Positions 7,648 to 13,848 of a stretch of DNA of 15,956 nucleotides are shown here, piece after piece. The stretch lies in contig QNCV01000025.1 in the NCBI GenBank assembly GCA_003645845.1, positions 1-15,956 on the forward strand. Direction: 5' to 3'. The notes beneath the pieces were generated by a model, which was not told the origin of the DNA, did no database searches, and worked only from the letters and a program-made list of their open reading frames with translations. Within the stretch, counting starts at the first letter, position 1; each line of letters begins with the position of its first letter. Origin of the DNA: Fidelibacterota bacterium (GTDB lineage Bacteria; Fidelibacterota; UBA2242). The position numbers and the translations under genes are program-made.

Positions 7648-8493
7648 ATGAAGTTTATCTCCAGGTTTGTTTGTCTTTTGATATGCCTGATACTATTTGG
7701 TTCTGTGGTAATATTTGCCGCTGAACCGGATCCTGGTCCGGAAGGTGAAGAGCATTCGTCGGTGGTCAAAATCGGTCCTCTGGAAATGGATGCCGTCCTG
7801 ATCAAAGGCGGTGTATTCGAAATGGGAGATAAATTTAACGTTGGCGACGGCGACGAAAAACCGGTTCATGAAGTAACCCTGACTGATTATTATTTAAGTA
7901 CGACTGAAGTAACAGTCGGTCAATATAAGAAATATTGTATTGCCACCAATACAGCGATGCCGGAGCAGGAATCCTACAGCCGGGATAATTATCCGATTGT
8001 GTTTGTCACCTGGTTTGAAGCCCGGAAGTTCTGTGAATGGGTCGGGGGCTTTCTGCCGACGGAAGCGCAATGGGAATATGCGGCCTCATCACGGGGGTTG
8101 ACATTCAAATATCCCACCGGAAATACCATTGATCACTCCAAAGCAAACTATTCGGGAACGAGGAAAAAGGACCGCTGGAAAAAATGTTCTCCGGTTGCCA
8201 AATTTCCTCCCAATAGTCTGGGTATTTACGATTTGGCAGGGAATGTTTACGAATGGTGTTATGACTATTATAAAGGTGATTATTATAGTATGCCTGCCTA
8301 TGAAAATCCCCGGGGGCCGGCGACCAGTATTTTCAAGGTTTTACGCGGCGGTTCCTGGTATCATGACAAAGAGAAGCTGCGTTGTTCCGATCGTTTCAGA
8401 TATATGCCGGTGGCGCGGGTCAGCTTCGTGGGATTTCGGGTCGCCTGGGATCCTAAGACCGCACCGCTGAAGGGTGCATATCCCAATCCCTGA
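7648..8493 (+). CDS. Secreted SUMF1/formylglycine-generating-enzyme-fold protein, lacking catalytic cysteines
   Basis: A 281-residue protein with a Sec signal peptide (1-25, ending IFAA). The FGE-sulfatase fold spans about 46-268: VLIKGGVFEMGD (50-61), EKPVHEVTLTDYYLSTTEVTVGQYKKY (70-96), PIVFVTWFEARKFCEWVG (116-133), LPTEAQWEYAA (136-146), GIYDLAGNVYEWCYD (192-206), VLRGGSW (231-237) and GFRVAW (262-267). True formylglycine-generating enzymes have a cysteine pair shortly after GGS and usually GFRCA; here the positions after GGSW are YHDKEKL and the final motif is GFRVA, so sulfatase activation is unlikely. A structural, binding or other enzymatic role is possible, as in other SUMF1-fold families. 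Its stop is five bases before the next gene, so the two are coupled. Confidence 0.85.
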   Translation: MKFISRFVCLLICLILFGSVVIFAAEPDPGPEGEEHSSVVKIGPLEMDAVLIKGGVFEMGDKFNVGDGDEKPVHEVTLTDYYLSTTEVTVGQYKKYCIATNTAMPEQESYSRDNYPIVFVTWFEARKFCEWVGGFLPTEAQWEYAASSRGLTFKYPTGNTIDHSKANYSGTRKKDRWKKCSPVAKFPPNSLGIYDLAGNVYEWCYDYYKGDYYSMPAYENPRGPATSIFKVLRGGSWYHDKEKLRCSDRFRYMPVARVSFVGFRVAWDPKTAPLKGAYPNP

Positions 8494-8498
8494 TACCT

Positions 8499-10712
8499 AT
8501 GTCCTTATCCCGAAAGATGCTGAAAATCAACAGTCTGATTGTTGCTGTCGGATTTACGGCAATGACCGGGCAACTGGTTATTATTCGCCTGATTGCTCAG
8601 ATTTTTAACGGCAACGAATTGACCATGTGTATCGCCATAGGTCACTGGCTCTTCTGGACCGGGGTCGGAAGTTATGCCGGAAGCCGGATAGCCAACAGAA
8701 AGTTACTTTCTGACAATCTTTTAACGATAATTCTGATTTATGTCGTTCTGTTGCTGACGAGTGTTAATCTTATTTGGATTCTGCGACATCTGATGGGAAT
8801 CAGTATTAGTGAAATGGTCGGTCTGGATCGGATTTTCCTCCGGACGGGATTGCTAATGATGCTTCCCTCGTTCACTAACGGCCTGTTTTTCCCGGCGCTG
8901 GTTGCCTGGGTTGCTAAACTGAATGTTCATTTTCCGGTAAATAATGTCTATATATCGGAAACAGTCGGTTCGGCAGTGGGAAGTATTGTGTTTATCGGAT
9001 TAATAGTGTCCGGCGTGAGCAGTACTGTTTTTATGACGGGAACATTGTCGCTTCTGTTGCTGATTGCCGGATTAGTACTGCTTAATAAACGGCGTTCCAG
9101 GATATTTATAATTCTGTTAAGTCTTTGCCTGTTTGTCTTATCCGGACAGGTTGTTATACCGAGACTGCTTGCGATAAGATGGTTTCCCTATCGGGTTGTG
9201 GAATACCGGGAAACTCCCCATCAGGTAATTTCAGTACTGTCTTACGAAGACAATATCTCTGTATTTTCTAACAACGAGCCTTTGTTGACGTCAGGAGTTC
9301 CCGAAATCGCCGAGGAAGCAGTGCATTTTGCAATGCTGAATCATCCGGCACCTCACCGGGTGTTAATTATCGGACCGGCAAACAGGGCCATCCTGCAACA
9401 ACTGGCGAAATATCCCGGTACGGATTCAGTTACTATTGTGCAGAATGACAAAATCTTGGATAAAATCATTGGTAAATATTCGTTGGAAATGCCTGATATC
9501 GGGCTGAATGTTCGGCGGATTATTGATGATCCCTTTCGATTTATACGGAAATCTAAAAGCCGCACGGATGTCGTACTTGTTAATCTGCCGCTGCCGGTGA
9601 ATGCCATGTGGAATGTTTATTATTCCCGGGGTTTTTTCAGGGAATTAAAAAAAAGTCTGGATGAGAGAGCGGTTGTGGCGCTGCAATTTCCCGGCAGTGA
9701 AACCTATCTGAACGCCGGGCAGCTGCAATTTCTGAAATTAGTGGAGAATACGGTTCGATCCGTCTTCAGACATTTCGTCTGGATTCCCGGTGAGACATTG
9801 CATTTGCTGGTATCGGACCGACCGTTGACGAATAATTGTGACGATTTACTTTTAGAAATGCAATATCGGGGCATTCAAAATCGCTATATAAACAGCCATT
9901 ATTTAAGGGACCGCTTGTCGCCGATGAAAATCGACTTCCTGGAAAAGCAACTTCATGAATGCCAATATCAAAATCAAAACACCATCCTTAAACCGGCGGC
10001 ATTTTACTACAGTACGATTCTCTGGGATCAGCAGACCGGCGGGGTGTTAAAAAGAGTCTATCCCTGGTTTGCCGCAAATTCTCCGCTGGAGATCGGATCT
10101 GTGATAGTCGTTATTTTCATTATATTTACCATGTATTTGAAAATTAAAAAAAAGCAAACGATCATGACAAAATTTCTAATGGGATTGCTCGGCTATGCTA
10201 TTATGAGTTTTGAGGCGGTTGTCATTATCAGTTTGCAAAGCTTTGCCGGCTCTTTATATCTGAGGGTTGCTTTCCTGAGCATGGCATTTATGCTGGGCGC
10301 GGCCGCCGGCGCAGCCGGGCAGCGTCGCTATAACCGAATAACAAACAGTCAAATCATCACGGCAGTTGGAATATTTTTAGGGATTGTGATAGTCTATGGG
10401 ATCCTTCTTGGCAACCGGTTGACGAGTATCCTGGGTGTTGCCGGAGTTCATTATCTGGTGTTGTTTATCTGCGGTTCTGTCGGCGGTTTTGTTTTCCCGA
10501 TTCTGTGTGAAAATGTGCGAAAGACGGAAGGAACCGGCGCTGCCGATGCGTCGGGCTCTGTCTATGCCTGGGATATTCTCGGATCCTGTCTTGGAGTCTA
10601 CCTGACGTCGGGATTGATTATCCCTGTGTACGGGCTGATGGCGGTGATTTGGTTTACGGTAATAATTATCCTGTTTCTGGGATCAATAGCATTATTGAAT
10701 AATCTGAAATAG
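8499..10712 (+). CDS. Large membrane protein with spermidine-synthase-like core between two transmembrane blocks
   Basis: A 737-residue protein. About seven hydrophobic segments (residues 10-225) are followed by a soluble Rossmann-like domain (about 228-475) and about six or seven more helices (530-735). This is the layout of 'fused MFS/spermidine synthase' membrane proteins: GHWLFWTGVGSYAGSRIANRK in the first block and YLRVAFLSMAFMLGAAAGA in the second. The core keeps the family order (RVLIIGPANRAILQQLAKYP, VTIVQNDK, TDVVLVNLPLPVNAMWNVYYSRGFF), but the expected glycine-rich GGGDGG and acidic VEIDP motifs are replaced by GPANRA and VQNDK, so aminopropyl transfer is doubtful. It begins five bases after the SUMF1-fold gene with no clear ribosome site and converges with the minus-strand operon 21 bases downstream. 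Function unknown. Confidence 0.8.
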   Translation: MSLSRKMLKINSLIVAVGFTAMTGQLVIIRLIAQIFNGNELTMCIAIGHWLFWTGVGSYAGSRIANRKLLSDNLLTIILIYVVLLLTSVNLIWILRHLMGISISEMVGLDRIFLRTGLLMMLPSFTNGLFFPALVAWVAKLNVHFPVNNVYISETVGSAVGSIVFIGLIVSGVSSTVFMTGTLSLLLLIAGLVLLNKRRSRIFIILLSLCLFVLSGQVVIPRLLAIRWFPYRVVEYRETPHQVISVLSYEDNISVFSNNEPLLTSGVPEIAEEAVHFAMLNHPAPHRVLIIGPANRAILQQLAKYPGTDSVTIVQNDKILDKIIGKYSLEMPDIGLNVRRIIDDPFRFIRKSKSRTDVVLVNLPLPVNAMWNVYYSRGFFRELKKSLDERAVVALQFPGSETYLNAGQLQFLKLVENTVRSVFRHFVWIPGETLHLLVSDRPLTNNCDDLLLEMQYRGIQNRYINSHYLRDRLSPMKIDFLEKQLHECQYQNQNTILKPAAFYYSTILWDQQTGGVLKRVYPWFAANSPLEIGSVIVVIFIIFTMYLKIKKKQTIMTKFLMGLLGYAIMSFEAVVIISLQSFAGSLYLRVAFLSMAFMLGAAAGAAGQRRYNRITNSQIITAVGIFLGIVIVYGILLGNRLTSILGVAGVHYLVLFICGSVGGFVFPILCENVRKTEGTGAADASGSVYAWDILGSCLGVYLTSGLIIPVYGLMAVIWFTVIIILFLGSIALLNNLK

Positions 10713-10733
10713 ACAGATAATTTTATTGCGAAT

Positions 10734-12248
10734 CTATTCCAATGTTTCTCTATTGAATACCTGTGCGGAAAAGATACTGATCTCGGTGTTTTTATCTTTC
10801 CAGGCATTGGTTGGCAGGCCGGCTTTCTGGCAGGTGTGTTCAAGGAAGGTTTCCCGATCCCAGCCGTACTCCGTGGCCACCTGAGGTAACAGAAGTCCCT
10901 GGTAAAATCCTCGCTTGATAATAATTCCGTGTTTTCCGACTTCGATAACGGAGGGATCGTCGATCCGGTACGGAACGGTCAGTACGGATACTTCGACTTT
11001 CAGGTCCTTCAACTCGGACGGCTTCACCGGATTAAAGCGCGGGTCTTTCAGAGCGGCGGACCGGGCCACTTCAATCACGGTTTCGTAAAGGGGATAAACC
11101 GGCAGGATATAGCCGATACAGCCCCGCAGTTGTCCGTGTTTTGTTATCGTAACAAAAGCGCCGCGCTTCTCTTTGCAGATGGCGGGAATATTTTGTGGCT
11201 CGGGAATCGGTTTTTTCCGGACGCAGGCGTCAATGATGTCCTCTGCCAGTTGTAATAAAAACGTCTGTTCATCTTTATTCAGATAACGGCTTTTATCGTC
11301 CGATGACTTCATGGTTTTATCCTTTTTATTGGAATTTTTATAGAAAGCCGCTGATAGATAACCCACCACCCGGGATCGGTCTCCGAAGGGGACATCTCCG
11401 CTGTTGGCGTAATGCAGAATTTCCACCTGATCTGCATTATTGCCCTGTGCGGCAATCATTAAGGCGCAAATCGGACCGCCCCCGCAGGCTTCGACTGTTC
11501 CGGCCTTTAGTTTCGAATAAAGTTCATCCACAGAAAAATGCTGCAGGGTTTCGATGAATTTCTGATCGATTTTCTTACAATCGGAATAACTGTGGTAATG
11601 AGAGAGGTCGCTGGATGCAACGATAAGAATATTGTTGGATTGTGCCACTTTATGCAATTGCTGGCCGAGAGTCTGGATCACATTCCGGTTCATTGTGCCT
11701 AAGACAATCGGCACGATGGGCAGATTTCCCAAAGTCATCTGAAGAAAGGGTAATTGTACCTCAATGCTGTGCTCTGCCCGGCCGTTCATTCCAATTCCGT
11801 GTCCTTTGGAAGAGATTCTGACAAACTTGTCGTCGGACACCATTTGGCGGGCGATGTTTTTATCAACTTTTAGTGATCCCAGAGGTGTCTCGTAAGAATC
11901 ACCGTCGTAAATCGAGGCAAATTCAAAATAATCGACATGACAAGGTGATATGACAATGACGGCATCGTACTGGAAATTTTGTACGGCTTTATAACTATAA
12001 GCGGCCACCGGTCCGCTATAGGGATACCCGGCATGGGGACAGATAATTCCGAAGGGTTTTTGTTGCGGTGACTGTATATCCGCCTGCTTAAGATATTGGG
12101 TGATCGCTACCCGGATTTCATGCGGGTCCTTCGGATAAAACAATCCGGCGTTATAAGCCGGCCGATCTTTGGCGACACTCTGGTCTGAGCAGCCCAATAG
12201 TATCATAGATCCTCCGATAATGATGCATTTTTTCAAGAATGTAATCAT
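10734..12248 (-). CDS. Memo-AMMECR1 fusion (AmmeMemoRadiSam proteins B and A) with lipoprotein signal
   Basis: The chosen ATG (12248) gives 504 residues and a lipoprotein signal MITFLKKCIIIGGSMILLGC with the lipid-acceptor Cys20. GGAG at 12264-12261 lies 12 bases upstream. In-frame ATGs at 12266 and 12290 are rejected because they fall within the radical-SAM C-terminal continuation. The Memo domain (about 30-303) keeps candidate metal ligands: His72 (CPHAGYPYSGP), His104 (SPCHVDYF), Asp214/His217 (SSDLSHYH) and Cys255 (EACGGGPI), matching the human MEMO1 iron/copper site as I recall it. A short polar linker leads to AMMECR1 (about 322-504) with the signature LRGCIGYI (374-381), KDPRFNPV and GFYQGLLLPQVATEYGWDRETFL. 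The two families form a widespread system with a radical-SAM partner. Biochemical role unknown; comparative genomics has suggested oxidative base modification. Confidence 0.93.
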   Translation of the reverse strand: MITFLKKCIIIGGSMILLGCSDQSVAKDRPAYNAGLFYPKDPHEIRVAITQYLKQADIQSPQQKPFGIICPHAGYPYSGPVAAYSYKAVQNFQYDAVIVISPCHVDYFEFASIYDGDSYETPLGSLKVDKNIARQMVSDDKFVRISSKGHGIGMNGRAEHSIEVQLPFLQMTLGNLPIVPIVLGTMNRNVIQTLGQQLHKVAQSNNILIVASSDLSHYHSYSDCKKIDQKFIETLQHFSVDELYSKLKAGTVEACGGGPICALMIAAQGNNADQVEILHYANSGDVPFGDRSRVVGYLSAAFYKNSNKKDKTMKSSDDKSRYLNKDEQTFLLQLAEDIIDACVRKKPIPEPQNIPAICKEKRGAFVTITKHGQLRGCIGYILPVYPLYETVIEVARSAALKDPRFNPVKPSELKDLKVEVSVLTVPYRIDDPSVIEVGKHGIIIKRGFYQGLLLPQVATEYGWDRETFLEHTCQKAGLPTNAWKDKNTEISIFSAQVFNRETLE

Positions 12249-12256
12249 TAGAGTCG

Positions 12257-12337
12257 TTAACTCCATATCCCCGGAATTGGTGTTTGACATCTCGGACAGG
12301 CACCGTTGCTGATACTATTTTTAACAATGTAATATCA
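12257..12337 (-). other. In-frame TGA and conserved C-terminal continuation of the radical SAM gene
   Basis: Reading past TGA 12337-12335 in the same frame gives 25 further codons, YYIVKNSISNGACPRC then QTPIPGIWS, and TAA at 12259-12257. This supplies the second CxxC (Cys360/Cys363 in the full count) and the PGIW tail found at the end of this family, where the usual pattern is roughly RxGYxVxxNxIxdGkCpyCgtxIpGvW. The TGA sits on the conserved glycine before the aromatic residue, so one base change from GGA explains it. Full-length product would be 372 residues. Only a weak, short GC stem follows the TGA, not a clear SECIS element. The TAA lies eight bases before the Memo-AMMECR1 ATG. Confidence 0.8.
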
Positions 12338-13375
12338 CTTACGGACAACCAGTTCCTCACTGCAATTCGGACAAGTCGTATTTTCATGAATATGGCCGGG
12401 AGTATTGCCGACATATACATAGTTAATTCCGGCGTCTTTCGCAATCTGATAAGCATTATCCAGTGTTTTCAGTGGCGTAGGAGGAAGGTTTTTCAAAAGA
12501 TATTCCGGATGAAATCGGGTGAAATGGATTGGAACATCAGTTCCCAGGTTTGTCGTGATCCATTTGCACATTTCGGTAAGTTCTTTCCGGCTGTCATTCA
12601 GAGTAGGTATAATGAGGTTAACCATTTCCAGCCAAAGACCCTGAGATTTTATCTCCACCATAGTGTCGAGAACAGGATTTAATGAACCGTCAACAAAGTC
12701 CCGGTAAAAGTCATCGGAGTAGGCTTTAAAATCGATTTTGACGGCATCCAGGACGTGACACAAATCCCGGAGCGGTTTTTTATTGATATATCCGTTGGAA
12801 ATGTGAATGCTGCGAACACCCTTTTCCTTTCCGGCGCTGGCCGTATCGAGAATGTATTCTGTAAAGATTGTCGGTTCATTGTAAGTAAAGGCAATTGTTG
12901 GAATCGAATACCGGATGGCCATATCGACTAATTGCTCCGGGGAAAGATAACTGAAATTCAGGTCTTCCGGTCTGGATTGCGACAAATTCCAGTTTTGACA
13001 GAATTTACATTTGACATTACAGCCGCTGGTGGATACGGAAAGAGCGGTGCTGCCGGGTAAGAAGTGAAACAACGGTTTTTTTTCTATGGGATCATTGTTG
13101 ATCGCTGTCAGACGCCCGTAGACAAGGGTTTTATAGGTTCCGTTCTGATTTTCCCGGACGCCGCAATATCCTCTTCGCCCGGGGAAGACAGTGCATTCAC
13201 GGGGGCAGAGCAGACACCTGATTTTTCCATTTTCAAGTGATTCATAATATCGGGCGTCTCTGACATAAGGATATTCATTGACACCGGCCTCTGTTTGCCG
13301 GGTAATGAATGGGACAGCTGTCATTCCGGCAAGACATTTTAGTGACAATTCGCAGAAATCACGCCGGGAAATCAT
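12335..13375 (-). CDS. AmmeMemoRadiSam system radical SAM enzyme with Tat signal, cut short by an in-frame TGA
   Basis: Starting at ATG 13375, four bases after the previous stop, the frame gives 346 residues; an in-frame ATG at 13516 inside the preceding gene is rejected. The N-terminus MISRRDFCELSLKCLAGMTAVPF has a twin-arginine motif (S-R-R-D-F) and a moderately hydrophobic region, predicting Tat export. Next comes a Cys cluster Cys54, Cys57, Cys61, Cys71 (CLLCPREC ... GYCGVR), then the radical-SAM 4Fe-4S motif CNVKCKFC (Cys119, 123, 126) and YNEPT, ISNGY and KIDFKAY strands of the TIM-barrel. The C-terminal ribbon starts with CPNC (335-338) and stops at VVRK, where the TGA at 12335-12337 interrupts it. 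The remainder follows in frame (separate entry). The closest characterised relatives are glycyl-radical activases; the substrate is unknown. Confidence 0.92.
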   Translation of the reverse strand: MISRRDFCELSLKCLAGMTAVPFITRQTEAGVNEYPYVRDARYYESLENGKIRCLLCPRECTVFPGRRGYCGVRENQNGTYKTLVYGRLTAINNDPIEKKPLFHFLPGSTALSVSTSGCNVKCKFCQNWNLSQSRPEDLNFSYLSPEQLVDMAIRYSIPTIAFTYNEPTIFTEYILDTASAGKEKGVRSIHISNGYINKKPLRDLCHVLDAVKIDFKAYSDDFYRDFVDGSLNPVLDTMVEIKSQGLWLEMVNLIIPTLNDSRKELTEMCKWITTNLGTDVPIHFTRFHPEYLLKNLPPTPLKTLDNAYQIAKDAGINYVYVGNTPGHIHENTTCPNCSEELVVRK

Positions 13376-13379
13376 GATA

Positions 13380-13847
13380 TTAAATTTTTGTTGCGACCAG
13401 TTGGGCCATGTTGACAAGATAATTATTTTTATCCTGGAGGTTGCGGACTGCTGATATTTTAACGAAGTAATTCTCTTTATAAAAGCAGACCAGTCCGGGA
13501 CTTTCACTGCCGCCATCGCCGACCTTTACCTGGCTGAATGACTGATAACGTTTATACAGCGCGGCGGCATCGGTCCGATCCCTGGTCTCGAATATTTCTA
13601 TTTTCATGATCATGTTATTCGGACCCGCCAATTCCTGAACCAAGATCATTTTCAGTCTGTAGCCCCTGTACAGGTGGTAATTTTCTTTCAGGTAATTTGA
13701 AAAATCTTTAGGATTGCTCAGCAACCGATATTCTGTCATTTTCCAGCCGAGGTAATCCTTTTTATTGATCAGTAATCGACGTGTCGATGCGCATGAAACG
13801 ATAAGTAATAAGGTAAATGCAATCAGAATATAGTGCTTTGTTTTCAT
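13380..13847 (-). CDS. DUF6599-like small lipoprotein
   Basis: A 155-residue protein starting at ATG 13847, one base after the polyferredoxin stop; the GGAGAAGAGAGA stretch just upstream is the ribosome site. An in-frame GTG at 13871 is rejected since it would use that site as coding sequence. The signal MKTKHYILIAFTLLLIVSC predicts lipidation at Cys19. The mature part (GWKMTEYRLLS, LKENYHLYRGYRLKMILVQEL, IMKIEIFETRDRTDAAALYKRYQ, SPGLVCFYKENYFVKISAV) resembles DUF6599 proteins, which share a Y..G/veIy.m.s..dAfgiY..yR pattern. Role unknown. Its position between the electron-transfer protein and the radical-SAM enzyme suggests an envelope-anchored accessory. Family match moderate; lipoprotein call strong. 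Confidence 0.75.
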   Translation of the reverse strand: MKTKHYILIAFTLLLIVSCASTRRLLINKKDYLGWKMTEYRLLSNPKDFSNYLKENYHLYRGYRLKMILVQELAGPNNMIMKIEIFETRDRTDAAALYKRYQSFSQVKVGDGGSESPGLVCFYKENYFVKISAVRNLQDKNNYLVNMAQLVATKI

Positions 13848-13848
13848 A

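Noticed and set aside
10708..10738. Bidirectional terminator between the convergent genes
   Set aside because: AATAGA/TCTATT pairs over a 19-base loop, but the stem is short, low in GC and lacks the flanking T-runs.
12249..12290. Upstream ATG starts (12266, 12290) for the Memo-AMMECR1 gene
   Set aside because: They lie inside the conserved radical-SAM tail, have poor ribosome sites and would place extra residues before a lipoprotein signal that is complete from 12248.
12335..12337. Genome-wide reassignment of TGA to glycine or tryptophan
   Set aside because: The response regulator (7395-7397) and the SUMF1-fold gene (8491-8493) end at TGA in family-appropriate places, and no other gene in the window has an internal TGA.
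12290..12337. Selenocysteine insertion at the radical SAM TGA
   Set aside because: The aligned family residue is glycine, not cysteine, and the bases after the TGA are AT-rich with only a very short GC stem, no convincing SECIS hairpin.
13376..13516. Longer radical SAM protein starting at 13516
   Set aside because: The added 47 residues overlap the DUF6599-like gene, look like an antiframe translation and would bury the twin-arginine signal.
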